Shown: positions 9,888 through 22,139, numbered from the stretch's first letter. The stretch is DNA of 64,000 nucleotides from Emydura subglobosa (GCA_007922225.1 ML680046.1:1350660-1414659); one strand, 5' to 3'. Notes: generated from the letters alone by a model not told the origin. Program-made: numbers and translations.

Positions 9888-12699
9888 TGATTAAGGTAGT
9901 TAGGGGTGCAGTCCCATTCTTCATTTCTGGATGAAACCCTGATGAGCAGAACCAAACAATGGACAATGAAAAGTGTAACCAAACTATTAAGAACACTTTG
10001 GCTCTTTTTTTGGACGAGAAAGGGGCTCAGAGAGGCAGGTAGATTATTCTATCTGCACTGGTTTACTTATCCCTAAATCCTTCCTAGTGAACATAAACTT
10101 TTCTCAGCATTTCTACAGGAAGGCAGCTCGCATAAGACTTGAGAACACAGGGAGAAATACTAGAGGCTAGAGTGGTATAAGCAATGAATCCTCACTTAAG
10201 TCTGTCTTGCTAAATCATTGTTTTGTCTACAGTGGAGGGGGAAACAAAATGAAGTGGAAAAGTTTGGACTAAGGCACCATCAGAGTGAATATAAGGACAA
10301 CTGTGACTGAAAGGGGAAAACTAGGCAGAGAACTATCCCAGCCACTAATCCCCTAGGACATTTCCATCTCATTATATTTCTAGGAGGCTAAGGCAGTCAT
10401 GGCTGGTGTAAGAGAGGGGAGGCCCAAGGACAGCAAATGCAAGCACAGTAATCGCAGCTGAATCTTCCTTCTGCTCTTCTAAATGCTACGCAGAAGCAGG
10501 AGTCAGACTCACAGGAATCCTCCAGGGCTTTGTATTTGCTACCAAAGTATTCTTCTCGCTTCAAGTAATCCACCACCACCAGCCACTGAGATGGCATTTC
10601 ACCCAGCTAGTCAGCACCATTAGTAGCAGCACACCAAGGTCAATGGAATAAATTCTGCATCTGCAACAGCATCACATAATTCTGGATCAGCCTCAGGCAG
10701 CTGGGATGTTTGAGCAGAGGCACAGAATGCTTAGACATGGGTACATATAGTTGGTCGCTCAAGAGAGGTTTGTCATGGCTTAATGCAGGGCAGGATACAA
10801 CGTGGAGGTATACAATCCATGGCATCTGTCGTTGTAATTTAGACAGTGCTACCACTGCTATTACTCGTGTCATCAATTTAGAAACTGACAAAGTTAAAAA
10901 GTTTTGGGATGCAGATTGACTCCATGAAACTGCCAGCCCCCCACTTTCCTGTAAGTAGGGGCTGGACCCCCGATGTTCCCTCTAAGGACCAGTGGAAAGG
11001 AATTGTTTGGTTTAGGTATAGACAAATCTAGCTGGATACAGGGCCTATGCTACATCCTTTAAACAGGTGCAATAAATCACTAGTGTCCCTCTCAACTGTG
11101 ATCTCCAGAGCTTTTTTTTGCCTTTAAGATACAGAGCCTTACTGAGGTGTTGAAAATGTCCTACCATTTACTAGGGACGCCATGCACACAGCCCAGTCAC
11201 CAGGTACTGGGAGGGAGAGGGGAAGAAAGCCAAAAAGGTAGCAGCTCTTTTCTTTTCTTTTTTTTTTTTTTAAGTATTTTGCAGCATTTACACCCAGTAC
11301 TTTTAGTCTAATTTTCCCACTTTTTTCTCCTCACAGGGAATTCCAAAGTCTTTATAGAGAGACATACCCCCAGGCTACGCCCAAAGTCAGCACCTCGTTC
11401 TCCAAGGGACCGTTTCTCCTCTAAAGCTGTTTCATACTAGTACTCCTTCAGCAGCATACTGCTCTTTGATGTTGCCACGGCCCCTGAAGTGAGCTAGGCC
11501 TGTGTTATATAGGACCCCAGACTTCTCCCATTCCCCGAAGGCTTTGCTGCAGATTAGCAGTCAATTGAAGACAGCTAGAGCACACCCTAGCTCTACTTTC
11601 AGAAGGAGTAAAACTTCCTGCAGCTTCTTTTAGTTAAATCTAGCGTCTAAATGATTTTGGTATTTGTTTTGCCTCCCTTCCTTTCTTTTCCTCCCAGTGA
11701 CAGTTTATTCAATAGCTTGCACATGCTAGCTCTCTGATTTTTATTAAATGGCAAATAGCTTCCTTATCGCAGAGTTAAAGTTGCCTAGTGACAGCTTGTA
11801 CCCTCCAAGGATGTTGAGTTCAGCAAAACTCAAACTTGTGAAAAGCAGGAAATATGGAGTTAAGGTAAAAAAAACCCTCACATCCTTTGCTTTGCCCTCT
11901 TTGAGCAACGCCACAATGTACTTATAACACACAAACTCCCACTCTGCCTTCTCACTGTAATGGACAGATGCTACCTGCATTGTCCGGTGCTCAAACACTG
12001 AGCCTACTCCCCTGACAGAATGCCACACTTGCAAAATTAAACAACTACTACATGGCCTTTTTCCATCCCTCACACAGGATATCACCGAAACCTATACTTT
12101 TTCATCATTAAAACCCCAGACTGCTCTCACAGCCCACCTCACTGCTGACAGTCCCCACGACAAGAAACCCCTACTGTTCCGCTGACACAACCTTCACAAG
12201 TCTGTATTGAAATGATGCAGACTGGAACCTCATATGCACCTCTTTCCTTTGATAGCACATATAGAGGGACTCAGCCCCAGATCACAATCACAGTTCTTCC
12301 AAAGCATTCCTCTGCCATTCAGTATAGCTACACCTAACACTGTGAATGCACCTGGAATGCATGCAGATAATTCCCAGTGGCCATTGCCAGCTGTGGGGAG
12401 CGAGGACAGAGGTACGGTTGTGTGGGTATTTTCTTTAACCACACTATTACTTGGTTTTCAAAAGTTGGGATTTTGCTGAACTTGATGTTCTGGAAGGGGG
12501 AAAGTTATCACTGAGCAACCTTAACTCTGCATTAATGAAGGTTTTTGTCATTTAATTTTCTAGCTTTTAAAAAAAACACACACACACAGAGAAATGTTTG
12601 TTGGTCGGAGTTAGTAGTCAGACAGTTGTAATTCTCAACTATGTTTGCAGTTAATATGCTACTATGGCATGATAATAGTCAACAGGACTTAGCTTTTGT
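9888..12699. other. Unassigned non-coding DNA
   Basis: Nearly 3 kb without a repeat I can name and without a convincing exon. The longest ORF (11744-12085, minus, 113 aa) has no signal peptide, domain or splice context. A T-run sits at 11259-11271. This is one of the longer stretches where lineage-specific single-copy sequence could lie. Confidence 0.4.
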
Positions 12700-12835
12700 A
12701 TAGTGCTTTTCATCAGTAGTTTTCAAAGAACTTTACATTGTCTCAATTTTACAATTGGGAAACTGACACACAGAGAGGCTGAGTGACTTGCCCAAGGTCA
12801 CTGAGAAGGCCAGTGGCAGTTGATATGGGATTCCT
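12700..12835 (-). mobile_element. MIR/CORE-type SINE fragment
   Basis: Reads AATTGGGAAACTGACACACAGAG, then GTGACTTGCCCAAGGTCACT, the reverse complement of the MIR-type core and flank. Upstream TTTCAAAGAACTTTACATTG matches the 3' portion of such SINEs. Confidence 0.75.
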
Positions 12836-13159
12836 CATTGCTCCTCCCCCTTTCTGAACATTTTGTTATAGGAATAGGAATAATGGTCATTCTTTGAAAA
12901 GTTTGCAGTGTGTAGTTGCTAACAGGGCCAGTAAGAAAAATCTCACTCATGGACTATCTCCCCAAACCTTGACAGTTTATTCCAAGGGTGATGTGTATCT
13001 TAACTGTTCATTTTCTGAATTTCAGATGTTTACATTGGTGTTACCTTCATTCCCCCAAGCCCAGATCTTTGCTCAGACACCCAGAAGAACAGTGTCCCTC
13101 AGATCCCAGAACACACAGCAGATAGAGAGAGGGGCTCAAACCTCTGCACAAGAGTAGGG
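12836..13159. other. Unassigned non-coding DNA
   Basis: No recognised feature. The ORF at 12894-13157 (87 aa) shows no family features. Confidence 0.4.
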
Positions 13160-13430
13160 TTCCCCCAGCACACACCTAATCCCCCAACTTCCTCTGCTAC
13201 CCCTTGTATTCTCCAACCCCTCCATCTTCTGGCCTTCCACTTCCCCAATCCCTACTCCTCTTTCTTACCTGAATTTCAAACCTCTCTTACCTCTCCTACC
13301 ATTGCCATTTATCCTACTCCCTGTAATACCCCCCATCTCTTGCTATAGATCCAACCCCCCCATTACCACCTACATTTATACCCTTAATCACCCCTCCCCT
13401 CGCAGTGCGTACTCATGTGTGTAATTTATT
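13160..13430. repeat. Pyrimidine-rich tract, unit 1
   Basis: The plus strand is dominated by C and T (many CCCC, CTCC and CTACC words) and ends GCGTACTCATGTGTGTAATTTATTTT. A similar tract ends GCATTTGTGTGTAATTTTTTTA at 14165, so the two may be copies of one repeat. Confidence 0.45.
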
Positions 13431-13699
13431 TTCTTTTCATGCACAATTTCAGCACTATTTGACTAGTCTGCTGGACTCAGATTACATTTCTTTAAAAAAA
13501 GAAATTGACAGAGACAGATATTTCCCAGATGTTTACAGTTCATTCTCAGATTTCTGCCCAGGGTGGGTTACAAACCTTGAAGTCACAGGCTCAGAGAGTC
13601 GTTAAATGGCCCATTTATCTCAATGATATGTCCTCAGCTGAAACAGAATGTCCCATGGAGAGGAATAAAGCAGCCTAAAGCAATGGCTCTGAGAGAAGA

Positions 13700-14170
13700 G
13701 AACTGTTTCATTCATGTCAGTGGGTGCGCCCTTCCCTGCTTACATGAGGAGAGCAGGGAAGAGGTTCAGACTCCCCTCTAATAGGGGCAAGGGATTCCTA
13801 GGTCCTGACACACACACAGGGGGTCAGGAAGTTTGGCTCAGACACCAACAGGGGGCAAGGACCCCCAGATACCAGCTCATGGGGGATGGGGGGGAGAATA
13901 GGGAAAGGGGTTCGGATTCCCCAGGTCATGGCACAAACATATAGAGAAGAATGTGGGGCTAACAGGCCCCTATTCTCCCCCAGTCCCTCTGCCACTTACC
14001 ATCATATGTCCTTCCCTCTTCCTGTCAAAAGCCACCAACTCCTCTCACCTCCTCTACCCCTTATTTCCATTTATCCCCCTTTCCTCGATGCAGCCCCTCA
14101 CTCCCCCTGCTTCTCCACCTCTAAAATGCCCCTCCCCTGCAACAAGCATTTGTGTGTAATTTTTTTACAA
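13700..14170. repeat. Purine/pyrimidine-skewed tract, unit 2
   Basis: A G-rich left part (13738-13915) with GGGGGAT, GGGGGGG, GGG and GGGG runs at 13881-13910 is followed by a C/T-rich right part (13972-14150) similar to 13160-13430. The short ORFs here are low-complexity translations. Confidence 0.45.
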
Positions 14171-15049
14171 CATTCTCCTCCTCCCCAAAAATAAATACAA
14201 GCAGAAAAAAAAAAAAACCTGACAGACCGACTTCAGCAATATTCCATCCAACCTTTTCCAAATGTTTGTCCAAAGTGGGACTAAAACTTACACAGGCAAA
14301 CTCATCTGTCTGCACAGTCCTAGTGTCATTCCTTTAGCATGTCAGTTAGCGTGTGAGACTTGTGATGCACCACTAAACAGGAGAAGCAAAATCTTTTAAA
14401 AATAACCTTTTAATTGGATTTCCCCGAAAAGGCTGGTGCATGCCATGCACCCTGGTTTGATTCCTAGCTGTAAGCAAAAAAAGGTAGCTAGGATATTTCA
14501 ACTTTAGGAAAAGCTACTTTTTCAGGGGCTATATCTCAAGGAATCCCTTAGTCAAATGACACCAAATTTGCATCTCCAACAGAAATCTGCACACTGAATT
14601 TCATGGCAGTCCAAATAATGGCATAGATTTTAGAGCACTTAGAAGAGTCAAGCTTTAAACATAAACCTAGTCTTCACCTTAAGTATTTCAGGGTTTGCAC
14701 TCTACTATCATCATACTGTATTGCTGGAGGCACTATGTTTTCCCTGGCATTGGAGACTTACTTTAATTATTGCTTTTTTTTTTTCTTCTTCAGTTTATTT
14801 TGGGAAGGATTTAGGCTCTGAGAGTGCTGTCTTTTCATCAAAGGCTAGCTGTAATGCAGATGTCTTACAAGCTTTGCACATACATGTGTCAGTTCAAGAT
14901 GGATGGACTTTTTTGGCTGAAATTTCAGGTGAATAGTTTGTTTGCCGAAAGAATGCCGTTTGGGACTGACCAAAACAATTGGTGAATTTGGTCACCAAAG
15001 CAGAGGATGAGTTTTCCTATTATTCTGCCTATCCTAGTGGAACTCAAAT
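14171..15049. other. Unassigned non-coding DNA
   Basis: No gene recognised. A-run at 14203-14217 and T-run at 14774-14784. Confidence 0.4.
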
Positions 15050-15460
15050 AGGGTGTGGGAGACAGTGGTTCAAATCCCCACCCTGGAGCAGGGACTTGAA
15101 TACAGATATTCCCCCTCCCACGTGAGTGCTCTGATTATCAAATTAGTGACTGTTTCAGGATGGGTCGCTCCTGTTGAATTTGTTCTGCTTTGTATAAATA
15201 ATTAAATAGTTGTTAGAGGAGGGACTTGAAACACATCTCCCCACACCCAGGTATGTGCCTTAATCAGGCCTACACAGTCATTCTCTGGATCAATGACTAT
15301 TCAAGTATTTTATTCAAAGTGGAATGTCTTCAGCAAGAGAGCTTGAGAGAGAGGCCCTAGACTGGGAGTAGCCAGTACCATAGTGGTTAGGGCCTGCATC
15401 TAGGCAGAGACAAAAGACCTGGTTCAGATCAACACTGGGAATATAAAACTTTTTCTATTA
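15050..15460. repeat. Palindromic repeat with tRNA-like boxes
   Basis: The left part reads AGTGGTTCAAATCCC (15071-15085), a tRNA B-box look-alike. The right part has TAGTGGTTAGGGCC followed by GGTTCAGATCAAC, resembling A and B boxes in order (15381-15434). Between them, TTTGTATAAATAATTAAATAGT and ACTATTCAAGTATTTTATTCAAAG are inverted relative to each other. So the repeat looks like two tRNA-SINE-like ends around a hairpin. No true tRNA can be folded from it by eye. Confidence 0.5.
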
Positions 15461-15559
15461 TCTCCTAGGTGATATACCTATTGGGTATAAGGGGGGCAGC
15501 AGGAGCTCCTCCTCTGGTGGCTTTGTGAAACTAGCCTTTAGCTTACTTTGAATTCCAGT

Positions 15560-15634
15560 TCAACCCAAATGGATTTTTTTTTATATTTTGGAACTGTCAG
15601 GGAAGCAAAAAATCAGTTATTCACCCAGCTCTAG
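15560..15634. repeat. AT-rich MITE family, end fragment
   Basis: Ends TTATTCACCCAGCTCTAG at 15617-15634, the same right end as the fuller copy at 49176-49556. Confidence 0.5.
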
Positions 15635-16495
15635 TGTCACTGCACTTCTTCCCAGGCTAGTGCTTCCACTTATCCCCTGGGAATTCAGTCTGGCGCCTGC
15701 CTTTCCACTCAATTGAATGAAACTGTTTTGTTTCTGTGATTGGGTCAAACATCCACAAAGGTTTAATCTGAAACTCTCACACACAGTTTGACCTTATCTG
15801 GATTGGAACATGGCTCCAGGGGGTAAAAGACCAGCTAGTGTATTAACTCTCTGCATTGCTGAGCCTAAATAGTTGTCACTGCTTAAGCAGAACACAGCTT
15901 TCACATAGTTACACATCATGTTGCTGACCCACCTGAGAAAGTGAATCTGATAAAAGCCAAGAGAGCTAGTTCATTCTTCACACAAGGCTTCAAAGGAGAT
16001 GGCTGCTCAACACAGTCATATTTTTTTGCAAGAATTCGTTTTCGCACCAGGGTGACTGGGTGGAAGAAGAGTAGGTAGGAGGACATATTTGCTTAGCTCC
16101 AAGCATGCAATGTTGGCCATAGTTTGCTCTCTCTTAGAGTTAATCGCCACTTATCCAAATGTACCTGAAAATGGAATTCAGCCCATAGAGTATAAGAGAA
16201 AAGAGGGGAGAAGTCAAGCATTGATTGATCCACAAACAGCAGATTTTATGCACCATATAATATTTGAGGGCCCAAGTGCCAGCCAAAGGAGGGAGTCTAC
16301 AGCCAGCAGTGTAAGCCAGCAGAGGGAGTTCAAGGCAGACAGGGAAAAAAAGCTTCCATGCAGAAGAGAAAATGTCCAGGAGTCCAAGAGGAGAGAAGAG
16401 AATCTGCAACTTTTATGGGCAACGTTGGTGAATTTGACCTAAACTGTGAATCATTAATGGTGTACTTCAAATGTTGTCAGCAATTTGTAGCCTGC
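15635..16495. other. Unassigned DNA upstream of the gag relic
   Basis: Contains a 117-aa plus ORF at 16089-16442 that is rich in charged residues near its end (RREENLQLL). It lies just before the gypsy-like gag and could be its 5' part or leader, but I see no conserved motif in it. Confidence 0.35.
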
Positions 16496-17085
16496 AAATC
16501 CATTTCAGATGGACAATGATTTTCAACCTTGCTGACAGTGTTGGGTCCAAAGGCATATGGACTGCTGTGTGACCTGTTGTCTACAACTATACCCAGAAAT
16601 GCCAGATAAGCTGCAATTATTGCAACAATGCAGGAACATTTCTTTTCTAGCCCACCAATGATAGCAGAATGATATTGGCTCCATCGGCATCATCAGGGAA
16701 GCACAGATTGTTGCTGCTCTGAGGAAGCTGTCTCAGCATTGTCAGTTCAGACAAACATTATGTGATGTCCTGTGTGACCAATTTGTCTCTTGATTACACA
16801 ATGACCAGATCTGAAATAATTTACTGACTGTATCTGTGCTTACATTCGGGAAGTCTGTTAAGGTCGCTATTGCCAAAGAAATTGCAGAGAAAGATTATCT
16901 GGAATTTACTGTGAACTGAGAAGTACATCTCTTGAGTCAGCAAAGCGAAGGACCACAGGAATGCAAAGAATTTCTGTGTTGTACAACCTACGTATGCTGA
17001 AAAGGATTGCTGAGCACGCCAAGCCATTTACTGGAAGTGTCAGAAGAAAGGACACATTACTGTATCCTGTTGCACAGTTCAGCAA
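16496..17085 (+). pseudogene. Ty3/gypsy-like retrotransposon Gag relic
   Basis: Conceptual translation in shifting frames gives, in order, a capsid-like part (LTVLGPKAYGLLCDLL, about 16535-16582), an ALRKLSQHCQF segment (about 16711-16745), DVLCDQFV, then LLTVSVLTFGKSV and IAEKDYLEF, and finally a zinc-knuckle-like CQKKGHITVSC near 17035-17070. This is the order of Ty3/gypsy Gag: capsid helices, then the CCHC nucleocapsid. Several in-frame stops and frameshifts break it, and the first Cys of the knuckle is displaced. No protease, RT or integrase is recognisable after it, and no LTR pair surrounds it, so it is an old fragment. Confidence 0.7.
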
Positions 17086-17994
17086 CTAGCAATACAGTGT
17101 AACCACCCATCCATGAAGACACCTATGAAGACTGAACCTAAGAAAGGAAATGTAGAATGTATTTTAAAATTGGGTGGAGGAATCTGATGATCTGCTCCTT
17201 AGATATTTGAATGATCTGTACTCACCCAGTGCAGAGCCTCAATTTTATTTGTTCCTGTTTGTTGCCAGAACAATAAAGTCACCACAGCAGGTAGAAATAC
17301 AGACACAGGCGATGATGATATCTTCTTCACTGTTAGGTCTAACTATGACACCTCCAGTAAAAGGACCCAATTCTAATAGTTAATACAAAAATTAAAAAAT
17401 GTGGGGAAAAGAATTAACTTGATTCTTTGTTATGCTACAGCTTGTTATAGCCATTTATCACAGTGAAAACTAGGTGTAAAACACTGCCATACTGATCTAG
17501 AAACACTTCAAACTCACTTAGTACTGAAGTTAATGACGGCACAAAATACTATGAAGAATCAAGCCCAAAGTATTAAAGATTATGCATCACTGGATTAATT
17601 TAAAATGATCAGAACTGATTAATTTAGATGACAAAATGAGGAGAAAGGCAACAGTAAGGAAATGCTGTACTTGGTGATTTCCAGCAGGCTGATGACAAAC
17701 TGGAGGGTGAGTGGGCAGAAGGTGTAAAAAGAGAATTGACAGAGTGTAATAAACCCTGTAAATATCAGCTGTATCACATTTGTGGTGCAAGCTGAATTAT
17801 ATCCAAGGGCAGATGTTCTAAAAAACATGGAATTTACAAGTCACAGGATAACACTGACTTCTTAAGTATATAATCACACACTCATAATTATAAATTTTTG
17901 TCTTGTTGGAGATGCTGGCATACATACTGTAGCAGCACAAATTTACCAGGATCATGAGATGCCTTAATTACAACTCCTATGTGGCATCACAGTT
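17086..17994. other. Unassigned non-coding DNA
   Basis: May include decayed sequence downstream of the gag relic (a short plus ORF at 17174-17383 has no motif I can place). Nothing else recognised. Confidence 0.35.
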
Positions 17995-18217
17995 GTAATG
18001 TTGAACGGAACAAAAATTTCAGGTCAGTCCAACACACCAAATATTTCCATTTGTGTCAAATCAACTCAAAATAAAACATTTCATTTTGACTTCCCTAACA
18101 AAAATAGAAACATTTTGGCAAAGTCAAATTTTTCCTATAGGCAGTTTCATAATTGTAGAAACTGCTTTTATTCCATTAAAAAAATAATTTTGATGAGACA
18201 TTTCTGACCAGTGCTAG
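17995..18217. mobile_element. AT-rich MITE family copy
   Basis: AT-rich with alternating AAATTTTT/AAAACATTT words and a right end TTTCTGACCAGTGCTAG (18201-18217), a one-base variant of the family end CCAGCTCTAG. Confidence 0.5.
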
Positions 18218-18403
18218 TGAGAATGGTAGGGACATCATGCTTCTCTTGTTTATTAGCTTAGTTTTTTCTAACCCAATCCCAACTTCCTATATTTTCAATC
18301 TCAATCCACTCTGCCTGAAACAAAATGGGTACATGTATCCCAACAAAAAGCACTGCGGCTGGTGTCTAATGCAGGGCAATTCTAAATATATTTGTTAGGG
18401 TGG

Positions 18404-19016
18404 GATGGGCTGGAGCTCAGGAGATCGGGGTTCAGCTCCCAGTTCTGCCTCAGCAACCTTGTGTGATTGTAAGGGACCAGGACATGGACGGTCATGCCTG
18501 ATGGTCCCAGACACAGTCAGTGGCTTAATGGCCAGAGTCACAGGTCACAGCTGGTGTCTCTAACCAGGAGTTGGAACTCAGATGCTGGAGCCAAGGGACA
18601 GAGCCAGGAGTCAGATACCAGAACCAGAGGCCGGAGCCAAAGCCAGAAATTAGAACTGAGAGTGACAACCGAGTTACCTGGAATGAGTTAGGAGGGTAGG
18701 ACAAGGCTGGGAACAAGCAGGGGGTTATCACAACCATGGGGAAATGCTTTGAGCCGCCAGGATGCTGCTGCTGGACTTAAAACCAAACATGCTAGCTTCC
18801 TCAGCCAATCAGGTAGGGTGTTCCATCAAGCAGTCTAGTTGATGAGCCTCGCTATGCTCATCATGCTGTGAGGACACTGAGTAGGTGCAGTCGCAGGGCC
18901 TTATTCCGGACAATGGTCTTGAGCAAGTCATTTAGTCTCTTTGTGCTTCAGTAAAATGGAGCTAATATTTCCCTACCTCACAGGAGTGTCATGAGGCTAA
19001 GTCGGTCAATGTTTAT
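18404..19016 (+). mobile_element. MIR/CORE-type SINE, split
   Basis: Left piece 18404-18467 reads GGGTTCAGCTCCCAGTTCTG...CAACCTTGTGTGA. The right piece from about 18913 continues TCTTGAGCAAGTCATTTAG, CTTTGTGCTTCAG and CCTACCTCACAGGAGTGT. Placed side by side the two pieces give a normal MIR-type order, so the 445 bp between them was inserted later. Confidence 0.75.
18468..18912 (+). mobile_element. LTR-like repeat, copy 2, inserted in a SINE
   Basis: 445 bp with TGT...ACA ends, matching 5977-6313 along its length (GGACCAGGACATGG, purine-rich GGAGCCAAxxxCAGA, AAATGCTTTGAGCCGCCA, CAATCAGGTAG). The SINE on both sides fixes its boundaries well. It is about 100 bp longer than copy 1. No poly(A) signal or TATA box stands out, so calling it a solo LTR is an inference. 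Confidence 0.6.
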
Positions 19017-19829
19017 CAAGCAGATACATTACACAGTTGTCCTCACTGATAGGATGAACAACAAGAGTGTCTGCTATATTTGCAATGGAGGTCTTTGCAC
19101 AGTTAATTCTAGAGTTTGGACTGGGAACACCCATCCATTTTACATAGTCCGGTTAGTAGACATAACCACCTTTAGTCACGACCAAGCAAGGTCATCCTGA
19201 ACCCAGATCAGTCATGATTAAAACATTAATTCTGATGTTTCTTGCACTGTAGGGCTAGTGGTATGTTCTAAGTTTCTTTGCCAGGATCTCAGGCCCTGTC
19301 TTCTCAATGATCATACAGGATGTACACCTTTCAATTTATTAACTATGTGCCACCAGGACATTTTTAACTTACAAAATCAGTTTTGGCTGTTAAATATTTT
19401 TTAAGTTACTATGGTGATATTGATAGGTTCTGATGACAATATCAATGTGGTCATGATGACAAAGCTAAATAGGTGGCAACCAAAGTATTTTCAGATCCCT
19501 CACAAAGCTGATATTTCATTAAATCAATTTCCCCCAAACAAAAACACTGACCAAGAAGCAGACAAAGGCAAAGAAAATACAGCAAATGAAGAGAAAAGGA
19601 GGAAAGATGCTCTTTTGGTCAGATGTAGGTGCATGGTTTGGTTATAGAATGGTTTTGTCTGGCTAAAGCTGGCATCCTCTCTCAGGCAGCTAGAAACACC
19701 TTTGTCCATGGAAGTTTAATACAAACTGAAGGTCGGGAAGCTGGAGGCAGAGTCATTTTGACAGGTGAAGTTTCCCCTCTCTCCTAACAGCACAATCAGC
19801 TGAGGCAACTTCAAATGAACCAGCATGAA
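19017..19829. other. Unassigned non-coding DNA
   Basis: No recognised gene or repeat. Confidence 0.4.
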
Positions 19830-20729
19830 CCTTATGTGGGATGGTTATGGTATGTTGTCAAAGCCCAAGACACATCATGGGTTGATACCCGCTAGACCCA
19901 CATTTTAGAGCAGAAAAAAAAAGAGCAAAGGGAAGAGAGAGACATCAATACACGAGTTGACAGAAAGCTATCCCCATCTGTAGTGCCTTTCCCTCACACA
20001 TAGTTTATCACTGGCTATCTGGTGGATCTGCAGTAGTTGGGAAGCTTGCGTGTTCCAATGATCCTGAGAGCAAGGTTTTCTGGAGCTTCATGCTCCTGGT
20101 AGGGTCAGCCATGGTGGGCAGGACAAGGGGGAGGTTCCCAACGAAGAGTGATCCAAGAAGACGTTAATGGCGGACCAGGTGGAAGAAATGTGGAACCCCC
20201 TTTCCAACGGCTGTGAAGGCAGACAAAGGCTGCAGCAGATTAAGGGTCTCCAATCATCTTAGATTCCATGCGATTGGACTCAGATCCCGCATCTGTCAAG
20301 GATCATGTGTTTGTTGGTGTGCGACAACATCACCACGCTAAAAGAAGTCACACACAGGCATCTTCCATCTGGGAGTTAACATCTTCTCTGAACAACCGGA
20401 AAGTCCTACAGCAATTGGCGAGTGGTGACAGGGACAGGATTGTGAGATCTGGAAGTTCCTAATCACGGACTGACACGTAGGGAATGGGTGTTTGTTTTCA
20501 GTCATCTTGTTTGAGGACAGAGGCAGTAGTAGCAGTTCGGCAGCTGCACCCACAACTGAGCAATCCTATTTAGGATCCACTCTGCTCACCACACATGAGG
20601 AGGGGGTTAGAAAAGGTGCCTTAAAAATAGTCTGCCTCAATCAACCCCTGACTGGATAACCACTCCAGTGGGATCACCTCTATGTGGTCACAAAGGAACA
20701 AAAGGAACAAAGATGATTTTTGGAACTTG

Positions 20730-21470
20730 GAATTCATGAACCTTAATAGACAATGTAAATAGTGATTGCCCTGCATGAAGGACAGCAATTGTCTCTTGTG
20801 AACTGAGGAAGTTCAATATTGACATTGCTGCTCTATCTGAAACTCGATGTCTAGAAAAGGACATCTGAAAGGAGAAAGTGGAGGGTACACTTTCTTTTGG
20901 AGAGGGAGAGCATAAGAAGAACCACGGCTACATGGATTTGGTTTTGCAATAAAAAATGAACTTGTGAACCAACTCTCAGAACTCCCAATTGGCGTCAATG
21001 AATGCCTTATGACTCTCTGTCTGAAACTCACCAAAAACCAACAGGCGACAATTGTGAGTGCATATGCCCCGACTCTCGATGCTGACGAAATCATGAAGGA
21101 AAACATCTACTCGCAACTTAACATCGTGCTCTCAAATATCCCAAGGAAAGATAAGATCATCCTTCTTGGAGATTTTAATGCCAATGTGAGAATAGACTCA
21201 TTACTTTGGAATGGCACTATTGGAAAAGAAGGCATTGGAAATTTAAATACTAACGGGGTCCTTCTCCTGACAAAGTGCACAGAACATGGACTTGTCATCA
21301 CAAATATCCTGTTCCATGAAAAGAACAAGTTCAAGACTGGAAGCATCCTTGATCAAAACACTGGCATTTGATCGATTACGTGATTGTTTGGATTCACAAT
21401 TGCTAGGATGTCCTGATTACAAGAGTTATGACAGGCGCTGATGACTGTTGCACTGACCACCGCCTCATCT
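20730..21470 (+). pseudogene. LINE AP endonuclease domain relic
   Basis: Motifs of the exonuclease-endonuclease-phosphatase fold occur in order over shifting frames: GTWNS near 20730, ALSETRC near 20830, VSAYAPT (21054-21074), LGDFNA (21166-21183) and TDHRLI (21453-21470). The longest open part is 20964-21371, followed by a frameshift before the catalytic TDH. In life this domain nicks target DNA to prime reverse transcription. Stops in the first third and the break near 21370 make it non-functional. Confidence 0.85.
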
Positions 21471-22003
21471 GTTCATGCATGTCCATCAGGACTGCTCCTA
21501 AATGTAGAATGCAAAGGAAGCAAATCAGGTGCAAGATAAACATCGAGTGCTTGAAGGATCCACTCAAGCAGACACGATTCCAGCAACTCCAGAATGAGAC
21601 ATTACCAACAGAGCACCCAGAAGGAGTCGAGGAGCACTGGATGGAACTCAAGACAGATGTTCTTTTATCCTGTGAAGATACCATAGGATATGAGACCAGG
21701 AAACATCAAGACTGGTTTGATGAAAATGACACTGAAAATCAAGGTCTCATTGACAGAAAATGGAACGCTTTCTGTGCCTGGCAGAATGACATCAACTCTG
21801 TCATTAAGAAAAATGCACACCGAAAAGCAAAGTCAGAGGTGCAGAGGAGAATGCGGGAACTGAAGAATGAGTGGTGGATTCAGAAATCAAAGAAAATCCA
21901 ACATTTTGCTGACATCTGTGACACTCGTGGCTTCTTCTGTGCTACCAAAGCTGTCTATGGCCTATGGTCTATGGCCCTAGCACTCAAGAACTCAATCCTC
22001 TAA
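21428..22003 (+). pseudogene. LINE linker region between EN and RT
   Basis: The 191-aa open frame begins within the last endonuclease motif (GADDCCTDHRLICS) and continues through the helical, charged linker (RKWNAFCAWQND; RRMRELKNEWW). It is the longest intact frame of the element but contains no complete catalytic domain by itself. Confidence 0.8.
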
Positions 22004-22139
22004 CATCAAAGGATGGAAGGATATTCCTGAAGAGAATCCATCAATGTTCTCTGGAAAGAACATTTCCAGGATCTTGTGAACCACGACTCAACTGTAAATG
22101 AAGATAAGATAACTAATATCCCAAAAAGCAATCAAAGAA

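Noticed and set aside
9503..9982. 159-aa minus ORF and several plus ORFs across the N gap
   Set aside because: They exist only because the 100 N are translated as X; the flanks are Penelope tail and palindrome.
15381..15440. True tRNA gene
   Set aside because: A- and B-box-like words are present but no cloverleaf with paired acceptor and anticodon stems can be drawn.
16089..16442. 117-aa plus ORF as an intact gag N-terminus
   Set aside because: It has no motif that ties it to Gag, and the clear capsid-like part downstream is in broken frames; kept only as a possibility.
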